DNA from: JAWKIJ01 sp041394325
GTDB lineage: Bacteria; Actinomycetota; Acidimicrobiia; Acidimicrobiales; Microtrichaceae
Length of the DNA stretch: 64,000 nt
NCBI GenBank assembly: GCA_041394325.1
Contig: JAWKIJ010000001.1
Span: 434,001 to 498,000 of the forward strand
Direction: 5' to 3'
Notes under the pieces: generated by a model
Told to the model about the DNA's origin: nothing
Databases searched by the model: none
What the model saw: the letters and a program-made list of their open reading frames with translations, nothing else
Shown: positions 55,329 to 62,496 of the stretch, in pieces
Layout of the letters: each line of letters starts with the position of its first letter
Numbering within the stretch: position 1 is the first letter of the stretch
Program-made: the position numbers and the translations under genes

Positions 55329-56794
55329 CGCACGGGCCTCGCTTTCCAGAAGTAGTTGGCGATGCCGTCGGCGGTGTTGAGCCGACGGAAGGTCATCTCG
55401 ACCCGTGTGCCGACCGCGAGTTGGTCGGGCGTGGCATCGCAGATCTCGACGGGCAATCGACCGCCCCGCTCGGCTTCGCCCACGGGATCGAAGTCGACCA
55501 CGGCGAAGATCACCGGAGGGCTCGGCGAGTACGCCAGCCGGTCGACGGTGAAGGTCGCGACCGTGCCTCGCGCGTCGGCCATGGGGAGTGGGTCCATGTC
55601 GTCGATGGTCCCGCTGTCGAAGCCGACGCGCGCCGGCGGCATGTGCACCGCGCCGGTGCCACGGTCCACCGAACCGACGAGGCCGAACTTCCAGTCGCTG
55701 CTCCGGCCGGCGGCCGCGCCGGATGCCCTCGCCGGTTCGGGTCGGTTGGGCGGATTCGGCACGAGGGTGCCGCGCCACGACAGGAACTTGGCGTACGGAA
55801 GGGAGTCGTTTCCCGCCGCGATCTGGTCCTCGACGGTCCGGGCGGGATTCCAGTCGGCGATCGCGTCGGTGGTGCGGAAGATCGCCACGTCGGCGCCGTC
55901 GGCGAGGCTGATGAGGGCGATGACCTTGCCGGGTTCGGCCGTCTCGAGGGCGGCGACGAGTTGCAGCGCCGCGTCGGCGGTACCGGCGTTGCCCACCGTC
56001 GCGGTGAGGTCGACCCCTGCGGCACGGGCCAGCTTCTTGGCCAGACCGGTGTTCGCCTTGGGTCGGGGACCAGTGATCAGCACCTCCTCGACCGATTCCT
56101 GACGCTTGGTGCCGTCCAGACCCGGTGCCGCTCCGACGCCGGTGTCGTCGAGGGCCGCGATCCAGGCTTCCATCCCCAGGTCGAGGGCTCGGCTCTCACC
56201 GAAGCGGTCCTCCCAGGCCTTGACCCGGGTCTCGCCGGGGCCGCGCCACCGGTCGAGGTATTCGGCGGTGATGGACGCTCCACCGAGGTACTCGGCGATG
56301 ACCGGCCCCGAGGTGTCGTCACCCACGATCAACGCCGCGCCCGCGTCACCGCCGTTGGCCTCGTCGGGCGAGTTGGCGGGTCCGGTGCGGATGTCGGCAC
56401 TGAGCACCAGCGAGGCGGGCTCGGCGCCGCGGAGGGCACCGAGCAGGGAGCCGATGCCCGACCGCAGCGCACCCCCCGTGTCGAACGCACCGCAGGTCCG
56501 CGGGAGGCGGAGGGCCGCGTGAGCGATCGTCGCGTTGGTCTTCTCGGCGTAGGTGGGTGTAGAGGTGGCGAAGGTCAGCGAGCCGATCGCGTCGCCGGGG
56601 TGGTCGCCGGGAGCGGAGGGGGCGACGGACGCGAGCGCCAGCCTGGCCGCCTCGACGGCCATCGTGGTCGTGTCCTCGTCGTAGGACGCCACGCTGCGCG
56701 CACCCTGTGCCCGGCCGCCGTGGAACTCCGCGATCCGGGCGCGCTGCAGTCGCCAGTATGGGACGTAGGCCGCCCCGCTGATGATTCCTCGCAT
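55325..56794 (-). CDS. HMG-CoA-synthase-like thiolase-fold protein with C-terminal OB-fold (DUF35-like)
   Basis: 489 residues. N-terminal ~330 residues: GIISGAAYVPYWRLQR, SYDEDTTTMAVEAARLAL, CGAFDTGGALRSGIGSLLGAL and a late GNAGTADAALQLVAALE, the double thiolase fold of archaeal-type HMG-CoA synthase. The C-terminal ~130 residues read VATFTVDRLAYSPSPPVIFAVVDFD...GTRVEMTFRRL, an OB-fold (DUF35) domain without the usual zinc-ribbon Cys set. The normal catalytic Cys context is altered, so it may act as partner of the downstream thiolase. ATG at 56794. Confidence 0.78.
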   Translation of the reverse strand: MRGIISGAAYVPYWRLQRARIAEFHGGRAQGARSVASYDEDTTTMAVEAARLALASVAPSAPGDHPGDAIGSLTFATSTPTYAEKTNATIAHAALRLPRTCGAFDTGGALRSGIGSLLGALRGAEPASLVLSADIRTGPANSPDEANGGDAGAALIVGDDTSGPVIAEYLGGASITAEYLDRWRGPGETRVKAWEDRFGESRALDLGMEAWIAALDDTGVGAAPGLDGTKRQESVEEVLITGPRPKANTGLAKKLARAAGVDLTATVGNAGTADAALQLVAALETAEPGKVIALISLADGADVAIFRTTDAIADWNPARTVEDQIAAGNDSLPYAKFLSWRGTLVPNPPNRPEPARASGAAAGRSSDWKFGLVGSVDRGTGAVHMPPARVGFDSGTIDDMDPLPMADARGTVATFTVDRLAYSPSPPVIFAVVDFDPVGEAERGGRLPVEICDATPDQLAVGTRVEMTFRRLNTADGIANYFWKARPVR

Positions 56795-56820
56795 ACCCCC
56801 GATACTACGAGCCCCCCTCC

Positions 56821-56872
56821 ACCCGTTTGGGTCGGCCATTTGGGTCACCCGTTTGGGTCACTCGTTTTGTCG
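56821..56872. repeat. 13-bp tandem repeats upstream of the thiolase operon
   Basis: Units ACCCGTTTGGGTC (56821-56833), GGCCATTTGGGTC (56834-56846), ACCCGTTTGGGTC (56847-56859) and a degenerate ACTCGTTTTGTCG (56860-56872) that runs into the palindromic repeat. They begin 27 bp upstream of the OB-fold gene start. Could be a multi-site operator or a replication-slippage remnant. Confidence 0.7.
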
Positions 56873-56926
56873 CGCGAAAGTCCCCGCCTTTGGGGGGGCC
56901 CGCCGGTTATTCGCCCGCGACAAAAC
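56864..56926. repeat. degenerate palindromic repeat (copy B)
   Basis: Left end GTTTTGTCGCGCGAA at 56864-56878 and right end GCGACAAAAC at 56917-56926 are inverted partners, as in the perfect copies, but the right arm has extra bases (CCCGCGAC) and the centre is replaced by a G-rich stretch with its own small stem. It lies between divergent genes. Confidence 0.75.
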
Positions 56927-56960
56927 CAGCGGCGCGGGGCTCGACCTAGCCTGGCGGACC

Positions 56961-57704
56961 ATGACGATCGCTTCCGACCCACCGGCCACGTCGTTCGAGG
57001 AACTGCCGGAGGACTGGTCCAGGGCCCTCGCGGTGGTCGCCCATCCCGACGACCTGGAGTACGGCGCGGCTAGCGCGGTCGCCCGGTGGACCGACCAGGG
57101 CAAGACCGTCGTCTACGTGATGGTCACGGCCGGCGAGGCGGGTATCGACTCGATCCCTCCCGACGACGCCGCCGCGATGCGCAGTGACGAGCAGATCCGA
57201 GCCGGGCGGGAGGTGGGTGTCGACGTCGTCGAGTTCCTCGGCCATCCCGATGGCCTGCTCGAGGCCTCGATCGGCCTTCGGCGCGATCTCGCCGGGGCGA
57301 TCCGCCGCTACCGACCCGACGTGCTCGTGTCGTTGAACCATCGGGAGTTCTTCCCCTTCGGCGGCTACAACCACGTGGACCACCGGGTGGTGGGTACCGC
57401 GTTGTTGGACGCGGCACGGGACGCGGCGAACCGATGGTTGTTCCCCGGGGTCGGCGGTGCACCCTGGAGTGGGGTCCGATTCGCCGTGTTCGCCAACTCG
57501 CCGAGGGCCAACTCGTTCGTGGACATCGCCGCGACGGTCGAGCGGGGGGTCGCCTCACTCGCCGCGCACGACGGCTATCTCGCGGTGCTCCCCGACGGCA
57601 CCGCAGGCAAGGATCCCGGCCCGTTCATCCGTGGCATGGCAGCGTCCGCGGGCGAGGCGGTCGGCCGGGAGGCCGCGGTGCTGTTCGAACGGATCGACCT
57701 GTGA
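56961..57704 (+). CDS. PIG-L family deacetylase
   Basis: 247 residues. Zinc motif AVVAHPDDLEYGAAS (HPDD) and the second ligand in YNHVDHRVVG; the intermediate EFLGHPDG is also typical. LmbE/PIG-L enzymes remove N-acetyl groups from amino sugars, for example in mycothiol precursors. The substrate cannot be assigned and MshB/Mca-specific features were not checked. ATG at 56961, divergent from the thiolase operon, 39 nt before the CoA-transferase gene in the same direction. Confidence 0.9.
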   Translation: MTIASDPPATSFEELPEDWSRALAVVAHPDDLEYGAASAVARWTDQGKTVVYVMVTAGEAGIDSIPPDDAAAMRSDEQIRAGREVGVDVVEFLGHPDGLLEASIGLRRDLAGAIRRYRPDVLVSLNHREFFPFGGYNHVDHRVVGTALLDAARDAANRWLFPGVGGAPWSGVRFAVFANSPRANSFVDIAATVERGVASLAAHDGYLAVLPDGTAGKDPGPFIRGMAASAGEAVGREAAVLFERIDL

Positions 57705-57742
57705 TCCGTCACACGGTGTTCCAATGAGCGGGGGCGCGGCAG

Positions 57743-58978
57743 ATGCGCCTGGGTGAGCTCGCCAACGAGGGGGCGACCGAGTACGGGCGACCGTTGGACG
57801 GTGTGCGGATCCTCGCCGCGGAGCAGATGCAGGCGCTGCCCTTCGCCACCCAGTTGCTCACCCGGCTCGGCGCCGAAGTCGTCAAGGTCGAGCACCCCCG
57901 TGCGGGAGAGTCCGGGCGCGCCTCCCAACCCGCGATGGCCGATCCGGACGGCCGGCCGGTGGGGGCGACCTTCCTGCGCAACAACCTCAACAAGCGCTCG
58001 GTCGGCATCGACCTCAAGCACCCACGCGGGCGGGAGTTGTTCGCCGAGCTCTCCGGACGCTTCGACGTCGTCGCCGAGAACTTCAAGGCCGGTACGATGG
58101 CGCGCCTCGGGCTCGGCTACGACGTGCTCGCCGAGCGGTATCCGTCGCTGATCTACGTGTCGGTGTCGGGTTTTGGCAACGACGGCTCGCCGTACGCGGC
58201 GTGGCCCGCGTATGCGATGGTGCCCGAGGCGATGTCCGGCCTGTACGACTACTCACGCCACGGCGACGAACCACCCCGGGTCATCCCGCGGGCGCTGGGC
58301 GACATCTCGACCGGCCTGTTCGCGGTGATCGGGGTGCAGGCGGCATTGCGCCACCGCGAGCGGACCGGTCTCGGCCAGTACGTCGACGTCGCGATGCTGG
58401 ACTCGATGCTGGCGATGGGCGACATCGCCACCAACCTGTGGTCGCTCGGCGAACGGCCACGCGACGGTCGTTCCGGAGTGATGGACTCCTTCGCGGCGTC
58501 GGATGGCTACTTCGTGATGCAGCTCGTGAGGGAGCACCAGTTCGAGGCGTGGTGCACCCTCGTCGGCCGGCCCGAATGGGTGGGCGATCCCCGGTTCGCG
58601 ACCCGGCGCATGTGGGGAGAGGCGACCGAGACGCTGATCCGTCCCGCGGTCGAGGCCTGGGCGGCGGGCCGGACCCGGGTCGAGGTGTGCGCGGCCTTGG
58701 GCGCTGCCGGCATCCCCGCCGGTCCGGTCTTCACACCCGACGAGGTGATCGCCGACCGCCACGTCGAGATGCGCCACATGTTGGTGGAGATGGATCGCAC
58801 CGACGGGGTCGACACCCCGGTGCTGATCCCCGGCAATCCGGTGAAGATGTCCCGGGTTGCAGAAGGGCCCGAGACGAGGGTGCCGTGGGTCGGCGAGCAC
58901 ACCGACGAGGTGCTCCGGGCGGAGCTGGGCCTCGACGATGCCGCTCTACGTTCCCTCCGCGCCGACGCCGTCATCTGA
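57743..58978 (+). CDS. CaiB/BaiF family CoA transferase
   Basis: 411 residues. LDGVRILAAEQMQALPFATQLLTRLGAEVVKVEHP, NNLNKRSVGIDLKHPRGRELF, FDVVAENFKAGTMARLGLGYDVL, YVSVSGFG and PALGDISTG-like PRALGDISTGLFAVIG. The Asp nucleophile expected in class III transferases falls in the AENFKAG..ALGD region. Probably moves CoA between an acyl-CoA and a free acid; substrate unknown. It follows the PIG-L gene by 39 nt. A perfect palindromic repeat lies just past its stop. Confidence 0.9.
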   Translation: MRLGELANEGATEYGRPLDGVRILAAEQMQALPFATQLLTRLGAEVVKVEHPRAGESGRASQPAMADPDGRPVGATFLRNNLNKRSVGIDLKHPRGRELFAELSGRFDVVAENFKAGTMARLGLGYDVLAERYPSLIYVSVSGFGNDGSPYAAWPAYAMVPEAMSGLYDYSRHGDEPPRVIPRALGDISTGLFAVIGVQAALRHRERTGLGQYVDVAMLDSMLAMGDIATNLWSLGERPRDGRSGVMDSFAASDGYFVMQLVREHQFEAWCTLVGRPEWVGDPRFATRRMWGEATETLIRPAVEAWAAGRTRVEVCAALGAAGIPAGPVFTPDEVIADRHVEMRHMLVEMDRTDGVDTPVLIPGNPVKMSRVAEGPETRVPWVGEHTDEVLRAELGLDDAALRSLRADAVI

Positions 58979-59003
58979 CCGGTCCGCACCCCGCCACTCC
59001 CCG

Positions 59004-59054
59004 GTTTTGTCGCGCGAACATCGCGTTCAGGGCGCGATGTTCGCGCGACAAAAC
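59004..59054. repeat. perfect palindromic repeat, 22-bp arms, 7-nt loop (copy C)
   Basis: Left arm 59004-59025 is perfectly complementary to 59033-59054; the loop is 59026-59032. Compared with copy A the arm differs at positions 16-17 (AG to CA) and the opposite arm carries the matching changes, so pairing is preserved. Here it sits between convergent genes and could also work as a terminator in both directions. Confidence 0.92.
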
Positions 59055-59080
59055 CCGCGATGGAGAGGAACTGGGGCGGG

Positions 59081-60040
59081 TCAGCGGAACCCGGAGCGGA
59101 ACGCTGCAACGGCCATCGTGACGCGCTCGACCACGATGTGCGGTCGGCTCCAGACGTCGTCGTCGGTGACCTCCACCACGATGAAGCCGTTCCGCCGGAG
59201 CTCCGCCAACCGACGCTCATCCGAGACACGATCGACCAATGCCGAATGGAAGGTCTCGCTCTGGACCTCGATGAGCACCGGGGTTCCATCGACCCGGAAG
59301 TCCACCCGTCCGGTCCATCGTTCGTCACCCGAGTCGGCCTGCGCGGTCACGCCGATTGCAGCAGCCTCAAGCAGCTGCCGGGTACGCGATTCCAATGCCG
59401 TCGACGGTGGTCGATAACCCTCACCTCGGGCGTCGAGATAGCGGCGAAGCGGGGCGATCCCGTTTCGACCTTGCCGGCCCATCTGCGCCAGGAACGCGGC
59501 GATCGACGCGCCCGACAACAGGCGCATCGCCCACAGTCGCTCGACGAGGCGCTCGGCACGCTGCTCGTGGCACACGGCGAAGAGCTGCATCGCGAGGAGC
59601 TCGGGTGCGACGATCGGCACATCGTGCAGCACCGTGCGCCAGTTCTGCGGTAACGCACGCACCAGGTGAACCTTCACACCCTCGGGTCTCCGATACTGCC
59701 GACCCGTGGTCGTGACCGTCGGTGGAAGCAGGGAACATCCTGTGAGGCCCCACCAACGGGCTGCCGAGAGGTGCGAGAGCGCCGCGTCACCTCCGAGCGC
59801 GAGGATCGGCGTCAGCACGCGCTGACCGTCGGTTCTCGGCGCACCGGACCGGCGGAGGACCTTTGGCGCCACGGGAAGCCACTGACCCAGCGCACCGAGC
59901 CGATGGATCTCGGCGATCCCGAACCCGCTGCGCCGTAGCTGCGCGGTGCTCACCAAGCCGTGTTGACGTTCGGAGATCTTCAGGGCCCGCAGGTCACGTT
60001 CTCGCACCGCTCCCACGTTGAGCTGTCCCAGGGCGTCCAT
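59081..60040 (-). CDS. AbiEi-like N-terminal domain with PD-(D/E)XK (DUF559/Vsr-like) C-terminus
   Basis: 319 residues. The N-terminal ISERQHGLVSTAQLRRSGFGIAEIHRL, GALGQWLPVAPKVLRR and ALSHLSAARWWGLTG match the AbiEi antitoxin-type winged-helix region found in many actinobacterial proteins. The C-terminus has ESRTRQLLEAA, GRVDFRVDGTPVLIEVQSE (Asp then ExQ, the PD-(D/E)XK core), DERRLAELRRNGFIVVEVTDDDVWSRP, as in DUF559/very-short-patch-repair-like nucleases. No partner toxin gene (AbiEii) is present. The ATG at 60040 is chosen. A perfect palindrome lies 26 bp past the stop and a degenerate one begins 45 bp before the start. Activity on DNA is inferred. Confidence 0.78.
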   Translation of the reverse strand: MDALGQLNVGAVRERDLRALKISERQHGLVSTAQLRRSGFGIAEIHRLGALGQWLPVAPKVLRRSGAPRTDGQRVLTPILALGGDAALSHLSAARWWGLTGCSLLPPTVTTTGRQYRRPEGVKVHLVRALPQNWRTVLHDVPIVAPELLAMQLFAVCHEQRAERLVERLWAMRLLSGASIAAFLAQMGRQGRNGIAPLRRYLDARGEGYRPPSTALESRTRQLLEAAAIGVTAQADSGDERWTGRVDFRVDGTPVLIEVQSETFHSALVDRVSDERRLAELRRNGFIVVEVTDDDVWSRPHIVVERVTMAVAAFRSGFR

Positions 60041-60085
60041 GCCATGGGGGAGATCCCCCTCGACGAGACCCCGGTCTGTCCACCG

Positions 60086-60138
60086 GTTTTGTGGCGGGGG
60101 ACGCGGGGCGGGGGCGGGGCAGTTGAGCGCCCCAAAAC
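60086..60138. repeat. degenerate palindromic repeat (copy D)
   Basis: GTTTTGTGGCG at 60086-60096 pairs with CGCCCCAAAAC at 60128-60138 (10 of 11 positions), preceded by the same CACCG found before copy A. The centre is a G-rich tract. It lies between the nuclease-like gene and the acyl-CoA dehydrogenase. Confidence 0.6.
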
Positions 60139-60158
60139 GGGGGTATAGGGGACTGGGG

Positions 60159-61294
60159 TCAGGCGGCGGGTTCGTCGAGGACGGCGGCGGCGACGAGGTC
60201 CTCGCAGCGACGGGTGTCGTTCCAGGAGATCTGCTGTTGCTTGGCCCGACGGAAGTAGAGCTGAATCTCGTATTCGAGGGTGAACCCGACACCACCGAAG
60301 ATCTGCTGGGCCATCGCCGTCGTATCTCGGTAGGTGTTGCAGGCGAACAGCTTGGACATCGCCGCGAGCTTCGCCGTGGGCCGCCCCGTGGCGTGCGCCC
60401 AGGCTGCCTCGTAGTTGAGGACCTTGGAGCCGTCGAGCGCGGTCTTCGCATCGGCCATGTAGTGCGACAACGCCTGGAACGCACCGAGCGGCTTGTCGAA
60501 CTGCTCGCGGTCCTTGGAGTACTGCACGGTGATGTCGAGCGCGTGCTCACAACCGCCGTTGGCGTAGGCCGCCTGCAGGATCATCACGTCGTTCATGACG
60601 CGCTCCCAGGTGGCCCAGCCGGTGCCCGCGGCGCCGACGCGGTCGGCTCCCGTCACCTTCACACCGTCGAGGTCGAGTCGGTACTGCGTATCGGAGCTGA
60701 TCGACATCCGCTGGTCGAGCGTGACGCCCGCGGCGGACGGGTCGACGAGGAAGAGGTCGACGGCCTCGGGAGCGTCCCCGGTGCGGGCCAGTACGAGGAG
60801 CCGATCGGCCGCGGAGCCGAAGTAGACGTGGAACTTGGTGCCGGAGAGCGAGAACCCTTCACCGTCGGCCCCGGCCCGCATCTGCACGCCCCTGGGGCCG
60901 AATCCGTTGTCCGGTTCGAGCCATGCCGGCGTGATGATCGCCTCACCCGACGCCAGCTTCGGTACCCACTCGTCGACCTGAGCGGCGGACCCGCCGCTCA
61001 ACAACGCCGGCGGACGCGACGCAGCTCACGAGGTGCGGGGTCGGAGCGAGTGAACGGCCCAGTTCCTCGTAGACGACGACCCCCTCCTGCATGGTCATTC
61101 CCGACCCGCCGTGCGGTTCGGGAATCGTCATACCGAGGATGCCCAGCTCACCCAACTGTGCCCACAGATCGGGGGAGTAGCCCACCGGGTCGTCCTCCAA
61201 CGCGTACGGCATCGAGGTCGGAGTACTGCTCGCACAGGCCGCGCACCATGTCGCGGAGCATGTTCTGTTCGTCGGAGAAGTCCAGGTTCAACAT
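60159..61294 (-). CDS. acyl-CoA dehydrogenase (two frameshifts)
   Basis: FAD-dependent alpha,beta-dehydrogenation of an acyl-CoA; about 378 residues when joined. Pieces: MLNLDFSDEQNMLRDMVRGL (start at 61294), then SPDLWAQLGELGILGMTIPEPHGGSGM and VYEELGRSLAPTP, then IITPAWLEPDNGFGP, QMRAGADGEGFSLSGTKFHV, FDKPLGAFQALSHYMADAK and MAQQIFGGVGFTLEYEIQLYFRRAK. Frame changes near 61215 and 61020. ChsE-type steroid side-chain dehydrogenases are paired; only one subunit is complete in this operon. The G.GFT.E motif near the end is the usual C-terminal signature. Confidence 0.85.
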
Positions 61295-61352
61295 CGTGGT
61301 TCGCTCTCGGTATTCGGGGTCGGACTCGGATTTCGCGGCCAGCCCGCAGGGG

Positions 61353-61850
61353 TCAGGGCGCCCAGTCGGCACCGCGGCGTGCCCAGGGATTGTCGTCGGG
61401 TCCGGTCGGCAACGCCACGCGAACCGAACACGTGGTGCACACCTTGGGCTCGGACCGGTGGGGACCGGTGGCGGTGAGCACCACGTCGAGCGATGCCCAC
61501 CCGCAGCCGTGCTCGTCGGTGCCCACCTCGGTGACGGTGGCCGTGAAGACCATGGTGTCACCGGGGAACACCGAGTCGCGCATGCGGAACGTCATCGTCC
61601 CGAGCCGCCCGGTGGGCCCGGTCCAGTCGGTGACGAACCGCTCGAACCACGCCGCCTGGTTGGGGGTGTTGAGGAAGATGTCCCGGACACCGTTGCGCTC
61701 GGTGGCGAACTTGTAGTCGTGGTGCATCGGTCGCCAGTCCCGTGAGGCCAACGCCCCCAACACGACCGTGGTGGGGGTGACCTCGACCGACAGCTCCGGA
61801 ATCTCCTCACCGACCGTCACGTCGCCCAACGTCAACGGCGCTCCGCTCAT
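61353..61850 (-). CDS. MaoC-like hydratase, ChsH1-like
   Basis: 165 residues, single hot-dog domain. ALASRDWRPMHHDYKFA holds the hydratase Asp/His pair; RDIFLNTPNQAAWFERFVTDWTGP follows the ChsH1 pattern of Mycobacterium (steroid side-chain enoyl-CoA hydratase). Expected to pair with the neighbouring MaoC-like subunit to hydrate a bulky enoyl-CoA. The ATG at 61850 overlaps the upstream stop (ATGA); 58 nt before the acyl-CoA dehydrogenase. Confidence 0.84.
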   Translation of the reverse strand: MSGAPLTLGDVTVGEEIPELSVEVTPTTVVLGALASRDWRPMHHDYKFATERNGVRDIFLNTPNQAAWFERFVTDWTGPTGRLGTMTFRMRDSVFPGDTMVFTATVTEVGTDEHGCGWASLDVVLTATGPHRSEPKVCTTCSVRVALPTGPDDNPWARRGADWAP

Positions 61851-62377
61851 GTCGCGTCCCTCACGTAGCCGAACCCGGTGTAGCGCTCGACGCCGACCAA
61901 CTCGCCGTCCTGGTTGTGGAACTCGACGTCGATCACCCAGAACCGTCCACTGCCGAGCTTGGTGGTCTTGGGTCCGCTGACCGACTTCAGCACCTGCTGG
62001 TTGCTGATGCGGTCTCCCGGCCGGACGGGCTCATGGAAGGTGATCGTGTTGTCGGTCATCACCGCTTCGGGGAGGCCGAACAGGCGCTTCAGGTCGAAGT
62101 GCACCTGCAGGGCCACCTGCTCGCCCTCCGCGCCCGGTTGCCAGTAGTGCGGCCGCATCCACAGCGAGATGGTCGTGGGCAGTGCGATGGGGCCGTTGGT
62201 CAGTTCGGCCGCGACGGCGTCGTCCCAGTAGAGCGGATTGGCGTTCTGGGTGGCGGCGAGCGTGTTGTACGTGTAGCCGCGCTCCACGTCGAAGTCGGCG
62301 ACCTGGTGGTACATCGGCCGGCCGATCATCTCGGCGACCTCCGCGGGCAGGTCGGCCGGCAGCGTTGTTTCGGACAC
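61847..62377 (-). CDS. MaoC-like (FAS1-type) dehydratase subunit, ChsH2 N-terminal-like
   Basis: 176 residues. Hot-dog fold: MIGRPMYHQVADFDVERGYTYNTLAATQNANPLYWDD, GPIALPTTISLWMRPHYWQPG, TFHEPVRPGDRIS and FWVIDVEFHNQDGELVG. It looks like the N-terminal domain of ChsH2 but ends before the DUF35 domain that ChsH2 carries. Likely heterodimer partner of the overlapping ChsH1-like gene. GTG start at 62377; the TCTGACGG palindrome lies 13 bp upstream. Confidence 0.82.
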   Translation of the reverse strand: MSETTLPADLPAEVAEMIGRPMYHQVADFDVERGYTYNTLAATQNANPLYWDDAVAAELTNGPIALPTTISLWMRPHYWQPGAEGEQVALQVHFDLKRLFGLPEAVMTDNTITFHEPVRPGDRISNQQVLKSVSGPKTTKLGSGRFWVIDVEFHNQDGELVGVERYTGFGYVRDAT

Positions 62378-62389
62378 CGAACCCCCGAA

Positions 62390-62406
62390 TCTGACGGACC
62401 GTCAGA
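62390..62406. promoter_or_regulatory. TCTGACGGnnnGTCAGA palindrome, site 3
   Basis: TCTGACGGACCGTCAGA, a fully symmetric 17-bp palindrome (8-bp arms). It lies just upstream of the MaoC-MaoC-acyl-CoA dehydrogenase operon and is the best-formed of the three sites. Confidence 0.82.
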
Positions 62407-62496
62407 TCCTACGGGACGGTCGCCGGACCGGCCCAACCCGACGGCGGGCGCTCGGAGCGCCCACCACGACTCCCGACATCGGGACACCCCCCGCCA

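Noticed and set aside
59081..60040. Type IV toxin-antitoxin system based on the AbiEi-like domain
   Set aside because: No AbiEii nucleotidyltransferase toxin gene is adjacent, and the C-terminus looks like a nuclease instead.
60018..61745. 575-codon plus-strand open frame across the acyl-CoA dehydrogenase and MaoC genes
   Set aside because: No domain pattern; the minus strand carries conserved enzyme motifs throughout.
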